Below are positions 42,819-54,712 of a stretch of DNA of 64,000 nt, piece after piece. Below the pieces are notes generated by a model that saw only the letters and a program-made list of their open reading frames with translations, searched no databases and was not told the DNA's origin. Positions within the stretch are counted from its first letter, which is position 1. Every line of letters starts with the position of its first letter. The stretch is from positions 61,037 through 125,036 of the forward strand of contig JAUTXW010005213.1 in assembly GCA_030620095.1 (NCBI GenBank). Reading direction: 5' to 3'. This stretch comes from Kuschelorhynchus macadamiae. Taxonomy: Eukaryota; Arthropoda; Insecta; Coleoptera; Curculionidae. The position numbers and the translations under genes were made by a program.

Positions 42819-44354
42819 TATGTCCTATACCTAAAACGAATAGTTTCGATTTTATTAGCCGTTTTCTGATTTGACTATTTTTTTTAATATAAGTAAACAG
42901 ATGAAGTGGGCTAAAATAAAAATGTCGTAAAGGAAGCCTTATTCTCATTTCCTTAACACAGATAGCGACTATAAATAATGATAGAAAATACAAATAAAAA
43001 TGAAATATTAGGTAATTTATGTTCTTATTATTTTATGTTTACGAAAATAAGGGAGAGACAAAAAAATATCTTGTGCCACACGGTATAACTAATAACTAAC
43101 TGAGTATTAAATATGATTAAAACAGATTATAAAAAATTTTCAATATGGCCACCGTCCATTGCGATAGATGAAGTGTAAATAGCCTCCATTTTTCGAATAG
43201 CGTTCCTTACCGAATTAGATGCATTAAAATTATTGATCTCTTGATCTCTGATTTCTATTCTTAACTCATATCTATTATTAGATCTATTTTTACAAACTTT
43301 ATTTTTAGTGCATGCCACAAAAAGAAGTCTAAAGGGCTTAAATCAGGGCTTCGTGGTGGCCAGGATATTAAACCATGTCTTCCTATCCTTCCTAAAATTT
43401 ACTACCGGTGCAACCTGCTGAAAAATGATATTTTCTCGAATATTTTCTGGCAAGTCGTTGATGATGGGGCATGATTTCATTCCTAAGCGGCTCCAAGTAT
43501 CTTTTGCCATTTAACGACCTGTCAAAAAATATTGGTCCGATAATACGGTCGCAAATAATTCCCCACCACACATTTACGGTTTGACGGCCTTGTTTTTTAA
43601 TTGCTTTTATTAGATGTTTATTAGTTTGAGACCAGTAATTAGTGTTTTTCCGGTTAAAAATACCAGCTGTATTAAATGAGGCCTCATCAGTCCAAAGCAC
43701 TTTTGAAAAAAACACGTTTTCGAACTGCCGGTCCATAATATCACAACAAAAAGTCAATCTTTCATTAAAGTCTAATTGTGATAATAATTGAGTTGGAAGA
43801 AATGTATAAGGATGATAACCATTCACCTGCAGTGTTTTTTGAATACTTCCTCTACTGACACCTGCAATGTCTCTGTCAGCATCTCTTTGGGATGTTTCAT
43901 CATCTTCCTCGAAATAAAGTAAAATCTCCAGTTGTTTTTCTTCAGTGAGGACAAAATTGGGAGGATTTTTCTTAGAGTTTTTAAGGACACCATTTTCCAA
44001 ATCACGCACAATTCGAAAAATATAGTCCTGGGGGGAACTCGATTATTAGTATATTCCCTCGAATATTCTCTAAGGGCTAACCCTGGACTTTTATTATTTT
44101 TTATGAAACAGTTGTATAATTTCAAACGTTCATCTAAACTATATAAAGCAATTTTTTAACAAATTTCGCAGCAAAAATTTGACAAAAACGACAAACAGAG
44201 CAAATGTCAACTTAAGTCAACAATTGCATTAGTTTATTTCCTAAGCCTATCTTGATTTTTTTAGTTTATGATCTCATTTATTGGCAAAATTCCGGGATAA
44301 ATCAGAAAACGGTTAATGAAATCGAAACTGTTCATTTTAGGTATAGGACATATA
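42819..44354 (-). mobile_element. DD41D-type mariner element, copy 7
   Basis: Inverted ends of about 53 bp: 'tgtcctatacctaaaa' then 'agtttcgatt' at 42821-42873, and the reverse complement at 44299-44350. The left side has a short TA run. The right end directly touches the next element. Confidence 0.8.
43127..44159 (-). pseudogene. DD41D-type transposase (broken, second Asp lost)
   Basis: The N-terminal frame has ALREYSREYTNNRVPPRT, and a frameshift near 43990 leads to VLTEEKQLEILLYFEEDDET, VSRGSIQKTLQVNGYHPYTF, LWTDEASFNTAGIFN (Asp 1), NVWWGIICDRIIGPIFF and NGKRYLEPLRNEIM. The second catalytic box has decayed to FQQVAPVVN, where QQDGAP is expected, and about 25 codons are deleted before GRIGRHGLISWPPRSPDLSP, then LDFFLW (Asp 3). 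The C-terminus is frame-broken. Spacing between Asp 2 and Asp 3 cannot be measured; the family is inferred from the LSPLDFFLW box. Confidence 0.8.
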
Positions 44355-45670
44355 TAGGGTGTCCAATTTTGACATTCCGATTTAAACTGGCCGCCATTTC
44401 TAAAAATCTTAGTTGACAGTTTTCTTATAGTGACAGATGTAAAGAGAAAACTTTGCGATTAGTTGTGTCTTGGTCGACATGGAGCGATTATCCATCGAAG
44501 AACGAGTATTTATTGTGAAATGTCATTACCAAAATGGGGAATGTTTTGCTGAAACTGCAAGAAGATGCCGTACGCATTTCGGAAGAAATGCAGCACCATC
44601 TGTTAAGGTAATTGAAAATTTTATGAAGAAATTTGAACAGACTGGGTCCGTAACAGCTAATAGACAACATGTTCACAATCGTGGTGTCCGATCAGAAGTA
44701 AAAATTGCTGCGGTGAGGGCTAATGTTGATGAAAGCCCGAAAATGTCAGTTCGTAAACGGTCACAGCAAGTCAACATTAAAAAATCGAGTCTGCATAACA
44801 TTTTAAAGAAAGATCTGCATTTGAAAGCATATAAAATACAGTTGACTCAAGAAATAAAACCAAACGATCATGTGTCACGTCGTACGTTTGCTAATTGGGC
44901 CTTAGAAAGAAAGCAAGAACGGAACGATTTCTTTCACAAAGTAATTTTTAGCGACGAAGCTCACTGCGAAATTGGCGGATACGTAAATAAGCAAAATTGC
45001 AGAATATGGGGTGACGAAAATCCAAGAGAAATACTGGAGAAACGACTGCATCCAGAAAAAGTAACTGTGTGGTGTGGTTTTTGGGCGGGAGGTGTGATTG
45101 GGCCTTATTTCTTCCAGAATGAAGCCGGTGATGCAGTTACTGTGAACGGAGCCCGATACAGGACAATGCTGACAGATTACTTGTGGGATGAATTGGAAGG
45201 TATGGATGTCCAGAACATATGGTTTCAACAGGACGGTGCCACTTGCCATACCGCAGATGAAACACTGAATGTTTTAAGGCAGAGATTTGGCGATAGAATA
45301 ATTTCTCGAAGAGCTGACGTTAACTGGCCGCCTCGGTCGTGCGACCTCACACCATTAGATTATTTCCTATGGGGCTTTTTGAAGGAAAGAGTTTACGTTT
45401 ACAATCCTCGAACAACTGAACAGCTTAAAGTTAACATTAATCAAGCAATTGGACAAATTGGACAGAATGTCTGCGAAAATGTTATCGCAAATTTTGAGAA
45501 AAGAATATTAGCATGCCAAAGAAGTAGAGGGGGTCACTTGCTGGATGTCATTTTTCATTATTAACGGCAATAGTTGTACTTCAAAATAATATAATAATAT
45601 TATAACATTTAAAGTGTTTTGTGTATTTTATTTCTAAATTAAATCGGAATGTCAAAATTAGACACCCGTT
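44355..45670 (+). mobile_element. Complete DD41D mariner element, copy 8
   Basis: About 1.3 kb with 28-bp TIRs: 'gggtgtccaattttgacatt' at 44357 and the inverse 'aatgtcaaaattagacaccc' at 45648-45667, 27 of 28 bases paired when the following 'ccgattta' is included. TA sequences flank both sides. It carries an uninterrupted transposase gene and is the best-preserved element of the window. Confidence 0.9.
44479..45564 (+). CDS. Intact DD41D (rosa-type) mariner transposase, 361 aa
   Basis: Cut-and-paste DNA transposase that binds the element's TIRs, excises it and inserts at TA. The ATG at 44479 gives MERLSIEERVFIVKCHYQNG. First helix-turn-helix is about residues 5-55, the second about 85-125 (NIKKSSLHNILKK). 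The catalytic triad is complete: Asp159 in VIFSDEAHCE, Asp252 in WFQQDGATCH, Asp294 in CDLTPLDYFLWG, with 41 residues between the last two. The block around VTVWCGFWAGGVIGPYFF lies between. Length fits the Tc1/mariner range of about 340-360 residues. No stop or frameshift. An upstream in-frame TTG at 44470 is unlikely to be used. Host transcription signals were not identified. This copy may be active or only recently inserted. Confidence 0.92.
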   Translation: MERLSIEERVFIVKCHYQNGECFAETARRCRTHFGRNAAPSVKVIENFMKKFEQTGSVTANRQHVHNRGVRSEVKIAAVRANVDESPKMSVRKRSQQVNIKKSSLHNILKKDLHLKAYKIQLTQEIKPNDHVSRRTFANWALERKQERNDFFHKVIFSDEAHCEIGGYVNKQNCRIWGDENPREILEKRLHPEKVTVWCGFWAGGVIGPYFFQNEAGDAVTVNGARYRTMLTDYLWDELEGMDVQNIWFQQDGATCHTADETLNVLRQRFGDRIISRRADVNWPPRSCDLTPLDYFLWGFLKERVYVYNPRTTEQLKVNINQAIGQIGQNVCENVIANFEKRILACQRSRGGHLLDVIFHY

Positions 45671-46048
45671 ATATGAGTAATGATCCAGCGAGTAAACTCT
45701 TTTGACCGGATCAAAATGTGACATTTTGTCGTCTTCGTGACCAGATGTTTCATTACAACTGCAAAATTTTAATAATTCCATTTTCCACTAGTAAACAGCG
45801 AAGCGAACAGGCAAGGAAAACTTACCGTAGAGTCAACAAAGCGACTGAAAAAGCAAATAGGTGCGATTAATCCTATATTTCTGATATGTAATTCTCGGAA
45901 CATACTGTAAAAAAAAAAACTGTATTGTTTTAAATTCAAGTTTTTTTTAAGTAGGGCATGCTTGACCAGGTCGGCGGCCCAATACGCGCCTAATTTAATA
46001 GCAAAATCGCTATCTTTGCTTTTATCGTTTTTCCTTTTTTATTTTCAG
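45671..46048. other. Sequence between the DD41D element and the receptor exon
   Basis: Intron sequence if the receptor gene is spliced as inferred. A pyrimidine-rich tract ending TTTTCAG immediately precedes the exon. Nothing else recognised. Confidence 0.6.
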
Positions 46049-46281
46049 GCTATTTCCCGCTTCCATCAATCTACTGCCTGGCCTGGATTTGCCTGGACGT
46101 GCTTTTCTGCACCGCATCAATAATGCACCTTTGCACAATCAGCGTTGACCGATACCTCTCCCTCCGATACCCCATGAAATTCGGCAGAAATAAATCAAGA
46201 CGGCGGGTAATATTGAAAATTGTGTTTGTGTGGCTGCTGTCGATCGCGATGAGTCTGCCACTTAGTCTAATGTATTCTCAA
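46049..46281 (+). CDS. 5-HT2: Serotonin 5-HT2-type receptor, internal exon (TM3 to TM4)
   Basis: Rhodopsin-class G-protein-coupled receptor exon. A Gly split over the upstream intron is followed by YFPLPSIYCLAWICLDVLFC, then TASIMHLCTISVDRYLSL and RYPMKFGRNKSRRRV, and it ends LSIAMSLPLSLMYSQ. TM3 has the disulfide Cys (3.25), the amine-binding Asp (3.32, exactly 18 positions before the Arg of DRY) and the DRY box. The second intracellular loop and TM4 with its conserved Trp follow. This sequence closely resembles insect 5-HT2 receptors, which signal through Gq at the plasma membrane. Acceptor TTTTCAG and donor GTAAGT flank it; intron phases are 1 and 0. Codons are far less AT-rich than the flanks and show no decay. 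The exons with TM1-TM2 and TM5-TM7 were not found in the window. Paralogue (2A or 2B) is not decided. Confidence 0.93.
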
Positions 46282-47317
<1,036 letters not shown>

Positions 47318-48282
47318 TAAATTTTCCGTTTAATTTCTCGTTAAATTACGTTTTCAATAATGTGCCACAAGTTAATCTTTTTGTCGCCAAATTACAACAA
47401 TTTTTCCTCCGAGCAACATAATTTTTTTTCGGGGAAACTACTAAATCAAAATTTACCATTTTTATTAGTTAAACTATCTTAGATTTATTTACCCATCATT
47501 TTTAGTAGACAAAAACTAAATATTCTGTTTAGTCTCAACATGTGTCAGATTTATTTGTAACATTTAAACTTAAATGACCAGGCCTAGGTTGTCCTTTTAT
47601 ACCCATACCTGTATAAGCAGTGTTAGCGATTCTAATACTCTAATCTCAATATTCCAGTTTATAGGTAAACTGGCCATTTTATTTTAACAAAAACGTGACA
47701 GTTGATTAATATAAGCATTTTAAAATAATTTTCGCTTTTATTAATTTTAAGTTTAATTGTTTCTAGATGCTTGCTTAAATCGTATACATTGAGAAAAACT
47801 AGTAGGCTTTGAAAAACAAAATATCATAATACGACCATCATTATCTGGTTATTGGCAGTTGTAGTATGCGATTTAAGCTGTATTTAACTTAAAATTAATA
47901 TAAGCGAAAATTATTTTAAAATGCCTAAATTAATCAACTGTCACGTTTTTATAAAAAGAAAATGGCCAGTTTACCTCTTTCTATAAACTGGAATATTGTT
48001 ATTAGAGTAGTAGAATCGCTAACACTGCTTATACAAGTATGGGTATAAAATGGCTAATCTAGGCCTGGTCATTTAAGTTTAAATGTTACAAACAAATGTT
48101 GAGACTACTTAGAATACTTAGTTATTGTCTACTAAATGATGGGTAAATAAATCTAACATAATTGAACTAATAAAAATGGTAAATTTTGATTTAGTAGCTT
48201 CCTCGATAACAAATTATGTACCTCGGAGGAAAAATCGAAATATTGTTGTAATTTAACGAGAAATTAAACGGATAAATAAAAT
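47318..48282. mobile_element. Foldback-type element, about 965 bp, nearly all inverted repeat
   Basis: Arms 47318-47785 and 47866-48282 are inverted copies around an 80-nt centre. Landmarks in both include 'ttccgtttaatttctcg', 'accaggcctaggtt' against 'aatctaggcctggt', 'aagcagtgttagcgattcta' and 'actggccatttt'. Identity looks high apart from small indels. There is no coding capacity and no obvious target duplication. Confidence 0.75.
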
Positions 48283-48576
48283 ATACAGGGTCCAATTTAA
48301 ATTTTGACAGAAACATTTCGTTAAATTTACATTTTTAGAACTTAGTATACAGTATCGAAAGCACTCTATCTTTTTGTATGTCTCTCCAAAAATCCAGATC
48401 AATAGCGAAAATAGTCTCCGAAATATAGTTGAGTATGCCTTAAACATAGATTAATAATTTCAGTTTTTTTAGAACAAACCTTATGAAAAATGTCCTCCCA
48501 GTACGATTTCTGTACTACGTGGAAATTGATACTCCAGTGCGTAATTAACAATTTAGGACAGGTCCGTAGCTTATTA

Positions 48577-50436
48577 CCTTAAAGCAAGGGTCTTCAACCT
48601 TTTTTAGTGCAAGGGCCAAAAATCGATTTCACATCGTCCGAAGAGCCACAATGGTCCACGTCACTTTACCACCATATCAATAAAATAAAAATTAATAATT
48701 TCAAAGTGTTATAATATTTATTGGTTAAAAAGTTCAATCAATAGGCTTTTTGACATTGTTTATTTTTGACAAGTGTGTCGATATTTGGTTTTATTTTTGT
48801 GGTTGCAACCCGCAAACTTCCTTCCAGATGTGCGTCTGTAACTCTTGACCTTGTTTTACACTTCACATTCTTCATACGAGAAAACAGCTGCTCGCACACA
48901 TATGTACTCCCAAACAGAGACATCGTTTTCTGGGCATATTTTCGGATTTCGGGAAACGAGTTTTGATCGACATATTTTGAATAAAAATCAAGAAGGCCCA
49001 TGTTTAATTTGTCTTTCAGTTCCGAATTACTGACAATTTTCTGGCATGTCTTCAACGGATACACTGAATGGTCGGGCAAAGAGATTGATGTAATTTCCAT
49101 TATCTCTAAACTCAGAAAAAGGAAGATCTTTCCGCTGTTTTTTTTTTCATTTTATCCTACCATGGATGGTGCACAGTCTGTTACAACTGCAGAAAGGTTT
49201 GTCAATTCTCAATTATATCGTCTCAGTACTGTCATCAAACACTTATAAATATCACATTCTTTAATAGGAAAAAGAGCAGCCATCTCTTCAGTGATTTCAA
49301 AATTATTATCAATGCCCCGAATAAATATAGCTAATTGAGCGGTATCGGTTAAATATGTGCTTTCGTCGAGCGCAACAAAATAGTATACGAACTTCTATGC
49401 ACGTTCTTTTAGTGAAATTTCAATGTCTGCTGCTAACTCTTCGTTTCTTTAGGAAACAGTAACACCGGACAAACTAACTTTAGAAAAATGTTGATTTTGA
49501 GACGGCATGATACTTCAGCGCCGGCCTCCATACATTCCTTGATAAATTCATCATCAGTAAAAGGTTTTTATTTCAAAGCTATTTTTTCGGATATAATGTA
49601 GCTAACCTTCACGCTTGCTTCATTTTCAATGTTCTGCTTTTGAAAACTATCTTGCTGTCGTTGAAGCTGACTTTCTAGAGCTCTCACTTTATCTTGCCGT
49701 AATTGTCCTTTGAATGTCTCAAACATAGTGGCATGCTTTGTATGATAATTTCTTTCAAAGCTGAAAGGGATTCTTGATACACCAAACAGACGGGTTTTTG
49801 ATTACCTCTAACGAACAAGGACAACTCAGTCCTTTTTTCTTAAAATATGCGCTTTTCTTCACTAATTTTTCGTTTTTTACTCGAAGTAGAAGCCATTTTA
49901 AATGTCAAGGTAGAAGAAACGAGTTAAATTCTGCGATAAAAATGTCCACATCAAAACTAAACTTGCGCGACTGCATACTACAATACAGTATCCGCCTTAC
50001 ACACGTCAAAACACACTATACTCAACTCACTCTAATCACTTATCTAGTGCAACTTCACTGCTAGTTGGTACTCTTTCGCTTGTATCGCTTTATTCGCTCT
50101 TGGAATTAGATGTGTGATGCCGGCGTTATATAGGCCGAGCGTGTCAACTTTAAATTTGTCGAAATTTCGAGCAGCTATGAGACTGGATTAGTAGGTCCCT
50201 CTAGTAGAGATAATTTCTAGAATCATTAGAAAGATTCAATAGACATGCAACGCCATCTACTGGCCTTGTGGGTAGTCGTGATCTCGAGTTCACAGAGTGG
50301 ATCTCTTATAACTAGGTGGCGCCATCGTCCTCGGAGTGTCATTCGCGGGCGCGGCGCGATACAATATTTTCTTTAGCCTCTGGGAGCCGCAAGAAATTAG
50401 AAGGCGGGCCGCGGGTTGAAGACACTTACCTTAAAG
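48577..50436 (-). mobile_element. hAT element with perfect 8-bp target duplication
   Basis: CCTTAAAG at 48577-48584 and again at 50429-50436 flank the element. Ends CAAGGGTCTTCAACC and the inverse of TAAGTGTCTTCAACC match at 13 of 15 positions. Length between duplications is about 1.84 kb. The duplication length and the terminus are those of hAT transposons. Confidence 0.9.
48738..49896 (-). pseudogene. hAT transposase (GTF2IRD2-like lineage), broken
   Basis: The reverse strand begins MASTSSKKRKISEEKRIF at 49896 and meets a TAA, then KPVCLVYQES (decayed BED-type finger region). After several frame changes come fragments of the catalytic region. The C-terminus is open from 49100 to 48738: MEITSISLPDHSVYPLKTCQ, FPEIRKYAQKTMSLFGSTYV, then CEQLFSRMKNVKCKTRSRVT and DAHLEGSLRVATTKI. 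That block is the hAT dimerisation domain with its conserved CEQ.FS and L...LR positions, and it closely resembles transposon-derived proteins annotated as GTF2I repeat domain-containing 2-like. Multiple stops and frameshifts make it dead, although the target duplication is still perfect. Confidence 0.85.
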
Positions 50437-51779
50437 TGACCTCGAAACTGCTTTCTAGAGGCTCTTTGGGCTGGTAAGAACTCTACTATGAATGCATTCT
50501 TTTATTCTTGTTGATATCCTTTGGCTTGGTTTTTGTCAAAAGCCTTCTGACAGAAACAAAACACGAATTTCATGTTTTCCGTACGTTTTGTAAATTTTAG
50601 TTATCTCTGGTATGATATTATTTTAACTAAGACTACTAATACTCATAATTGCCTCTTATTTATTTTTAAATATTGCTTTATTTTAATAGTTTTTTTGTAT
50701 TCTTAATGTTCATATTAGTTTAAAAGTTAACCAGAATATATTTTGTTACTTGTTTTGCTCCAATTTGTTTAATTGTTTGTATTCTAAAAACACACATTTT
50801 TTAAACTCTTTAATTTATTTGGTTTTTTTTTGCAGATTTTAGGGAAAAAAAACCAAAAATCATGGTAATTTTAGATCAAAAGTTTTCCTCCAAAACACTA
50901 AATTACACTTCTTCCGCAATATTTCGTTTCATGCCGATAGATTCCCGATAAATCAAACAAAATAACTGACCTGCGAACTCTGAGAAGTTCTCGTTATTAA
51001 CTATCATAATCCTAATATACTCTTAAGTTCCTTCCGTTCTTGCAACAAATGACTACTAAAAACAGTTTTGAAGACTACAAATTATGAAACTTTGTCTAAT
51101 TTAGCCTTCCTATTTATAACTAAGACAAGGGATGTCCCTAAGGCTTTCTTCAATCTGACTTGTCGTTTCCCATTCATATTTCAAAACAATCTCTCCTAAG
51201 CTCAGTGTCAGCTTCTTCTCCTTAGAGAATAACATAATGTTGCTGCTAAGGTTTATCGTTTTTTTATGAGACAAAATGTCGAAAGTTTTATAATCTTAAA
51301 CTCGAAAAATTATCTTATTCGTTGTTGAACAACTGTTAATGTAGATTTTTATTTTGTGAGTAATGTTCTAGCTTTCTTTCTCTATAAATGCTTTCTCTTG
51401 TTGGATTTAAAAATTTTAAAAAACATTTGGTTGTTTCGTTACGTGACAATGTTTTAAACTGATTATTTGTAACTATTTTTCTGCTGATTTATCTGAGAAA
51501 AACCGTTAAACAGGGTGAGGACATCTGAAAAAAACCGCTAGGAATATTTTACTAAAAATTTGGTAAGGTGGTAAGGAGGCTGAGTGACACATTTTGTAAT
51601 GTTTTTAACATTTACCCCTCCTCCTCATTTTGAAGGGCCTGTGTCATGGTATAAATGTCAAATGGAAAGGTATAGTCGCTGTCAGAACTAATGAGTATAT
51701 ATTTAGATAAATTAGATTAATTTAATTTTAGGGTATTTTTGGGACTGATAGTTTTGCAAGATCTCCTTAAGAAAATTCG
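50437..51779. other. AT-rich sequence, nothing recognised
   Basis: No gene, RNA or element end could be supported. Confidence 0.4.
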
Positions 51780-52239
51780 ATGTCGTTTCCTATATCTGTT
51801 GAATACCGATGTTGTCTTTTGAACTGCTTAAAATGTTTAAATACCGTTTTTACAGATTTATGTGACCTCTATAGTGGTGTGTATTTTTTTCTTTTTAATA
51901 TTTTGACAGCTGTAACAAATCGTTTCTCTCTTGTGATTTTTGAACTGCTTAAAAAGTTTAAATTTTCACAGTTTCATGTAACTTTTAATGGCCTAATTTA
52001 TTAAAAAAAAATTGAACTTTGACAAAAAAAATCCTCTCTAATTTTTGAAACAGCTTGAAAATTTTTAAATACAGTTTTTACGGATCTATGTATCTTTTAG
52101 GGGCGTAATTTATTTGAAAATAATATTTTGACAGCTGTCAAAAAAATGTTTTCCCGTAAATTGTAAGCTACTTAAAACTTTTAAATACGGATTTTATAGT
52201 TCCATGTAACTTTTAGTGTCGTAGTTATTTATATAGTTC

Positions 52240-52291
<52 letters not shown>

Positions 52292-52687
52292 GTCAGATGT
52301 GAAAAAAATTGTGTTTACCTCATAACATTTGAATTGTTTGAAATTTTTAAGTAGGGTTTTTACAGGTTCATGTAACTTTTAGTGACTTATTTTAATAAAA
52401 AAATATTTTGTCAACTATCAAAAAAACTCCTTTTTCCCTTAACTTTTAAACTGTTTAAAATTCCCACACTTCAATAAAAATTACGTTTATTGTTGGAGTT
52501 CATAAATAAATTTTTTTGACATCTGTCAATAAAAATTATTTTTTTCTCCATAATTTCTCAACTGCCTTAAATTTTTAAATACGGGTTTCTCAGTTCATGG
52601 TAGTTTTAAAGTGGTAATTTAATTTGAGAAAAATCTGTATAAAAATAATTTTCCCCATAACTTCTGCTTTGCTTACAATTTCTAGAT
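51780..52687. repeat. Degenerate ~112-bp tandem array, left part
   Basis: About seven diverged units. Each has a 'ttttgacagctgtca'-like box, an 'aactgcttaaaa.ttttaaata' box and a 'ttcatgtaacttttagtg' box. The first box falls at about 51905, 52017, 52128, 52293, 52398 and 52515, giving a unit near 112 bp (the longer step includes a TA tract). The array is non-coding; weak open stretches reflect the repeat. Confidence 0.65.
52242..52290. repeat. (TA)n microsatellite within the tandem array
   Basis: Uninterrupted TA repeat between two array units. Confidence 0.95.
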
Positions 52688-52747
52688 ACCTTTTTGACAG
52701 ATCAAAATACAAGAGTTCTAACCACACTACATCACATCTTGTTACGT

Positions 52748-52790
52748 TCTGGACGCGCGTTTCGCTAACCAAGTTAGCATTATCAGCAGA
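52748..52790 (-). ncRNA. Hammerhead-ribozyme-like motif in PLE3
   Basis: On the minus strand: TCTG (stem I), CTGATAA, stem II GCTAAC-TTG-GTTAGC (six pairs), GAAA, stem III CG/CG, TC at the cleavage position, then CAGA pairing with TCTG. All three helices form. One core base departs from CUGANGA (A in place of the catalytic G at position 8), which should lower or abolish activity in this copy. Confidence 0.65.
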
Positions 52791-53003
52791 TGATATAAAC
52801 TAAAGTAACTTAACCTCACGGAGACTATTTATAGGTAAATGTGGTCATAATTGGTTGCACCCGACTGCACCGTTGTCAAGTAAGCAATAGAGGGGACTAT
52901 AGGGAATAGGTCCTCTGTCTTTATTTAGTGCTTTCTTACCACATTTAACTATTTCTATACTCTCAAATGCATCCAATAATGTATTATTAGATACATTTTT
53001 ATT

Positions 53004-54612
53004 TTACTTAAGATTATTTATTCCTATTTGGTGATTGTTTTCTAAAGCATGTTGGGCAACGCTTGACTTTTCTCTTCTTCCGTATGTTAAATGTGCTATG
53101 TGTTTAGTTTGCCCAACATATTTAAGATCGCAGTCATTACAGCTAATTTCATAGATGACACTCCTCTCCTTCAACACGACTTTGTCTTTAGGGTTTCCAA
53201 GGAGATTTTTCAAACTGTTCTCCGTTTTGTAGGCTACTCTAAAACCTACGTTTTTAAATACGTTTTCTAGACCCCTCGTATATCTGGGATCATATGGGAT
53301 TACTATGAACTTATTGGAAGCCTCAGGTGCTTGAAGAGTAGTGGCATGTTTAAACATTTTCTTATGCTTATGTCTATTTACTAATTTATGTACAAATTAT
53401 TATTATATCCATTACTTTTAGCTATATTTTTAATCTGGTTCGTTTCACTGTTAAAACGTTCTTTACTTAATGGAAAATGGACGAACCTGTGAGTTAGGAA
53501 ATTAAATGCTGCCATTTTGTGTTGACGGAAATTAAATGAGTCGGATGTTATGTACCTATCAGTATTAGTAAATTTTCTATAAATATCAAATTTTAATTTA
53601 TCGTTGTTTCTAATAACAAACTTGTCGAGAAAAGGTAATGGCCCATTGTTCTCTTTTTCGTACGTAAAATTAATGGAAGGATATTTATTGTTTAATGTTT
53701 CTAGAAAGTGTCCAAATTTTCTGTTTTAGTATCAAAAATAGCAAATATATCGTCTACGTATCTATACCACACCCTTGGGAAATACTTGAGTTCTTTTTTG
53801 AATTGGGTTTCTAATCTACCCATAAACAAATTTGCAAGGAACGGTAAGCAATTGCCCATCGCAGTTCCCTCAAGTTGTTTATAACATTTATTGTACACTA
53901 GGAAACAATGAGCGTAGCGTACGAGATATTTAATTTGCTGAATTCTTCTACTAACCATTTTGAAATATTGTACGTTGGTAATTCAACAGCTGAAACAAAA
54001 GGTCTCATAGACTTCCCAAGTTTATCGATTTTGGGAGGCAATATAGTTTAGATAACTGTGGGTTACTATGTGTTAGTTTGAATTTTAGTTTATCGGACAG
54101 AAGGTTACACTGTTTTAAGGTACTTTTTACTTCTGTTATCATTTTTGGTAACTGATTTTTCTCAATTAAAAGAACCAGTTTGAATCAAATTGTCTACTCT
54201 TTCAAAATTATTTGTTTTGTCTAGTTTAACAACCTTATTTATTTGACAGCTTTTAAATAAAAACATTTTTTTCTTCAGTCCCTGAATAATTTCAGTATTT
54301 TTACGAGAAACATATTTTGACTTGTTAACAATGTTTTTTGAGATTTGATTTCTGCAAGCATCTCTAATGAATCCATTAGTTGACTCTGGCACGTATTGAG
54401 TGGAACTTTCGATATTCGCTATAATAGTTGGTAAACTATTTTTTACTCGAGGCTCTGCATAATTCAAACCCTTATTCAAAAGGGCGATTTCTCTATTATC
54501 AAAGGACTGAGAAGAAAGGTTTTCTACAATGTTCTCGACTTCCGAAGAAATTTGTTTTTGTGGTTTCAACTTTCTCAGTTTGTTTTTTAAGTGAACACAT
54601 TTTCTTTAAAAA
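53004..54612 (-). pseudogene. Penelope-like RT with GIY-YIG endonuclease, broken
   Basis: Three open blocks on the minus strand in different frames. N-terminal (54569-54162): KPQKQISSEVENIVENLSSQ, FDNREIALLNKGLNYA, typical of the PLE region before the RT. Middle (53958-53701): QLEGTAMGNCLPFLANLFMG and RVWYRYVDDIFAIFDTKTE, the RT active site with YVDD intact. C-terminal (53357-53004): linker NVGFRVAYKTENSLKNLLGN, then CNDCDLKYVGQTKHIAHLTY (a YVG version of the GIY-YIG box) and KSSVAQHALENNH. It differs strongly from PLE1 and PLE2 in sequence, so it is a separate lineage. Frameshifts between blocks inactivate it. Confidence 0.85.
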
Positions 54613-54712
54613 GTTGGCATCGATAACTACGAACATTTTTGTTTGGAAATCTAACCATTGTTCAAATTCTAAATTACTAAGCTTATAAGTGAGTTTTTTA
54701 GTTTATGACTTA

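Noticed and set aside
44902..45249. 115-codon minus-strand frame
   Set aside because: Antisense shadow of the intact DD41D transposase.
51780..52004. 74-codon plus-strand frame with Phe/Leu-rich sequence
   Set aside because: Lies across units of the ~112-bp tandem array; the open frame is a by-product of the repeat.
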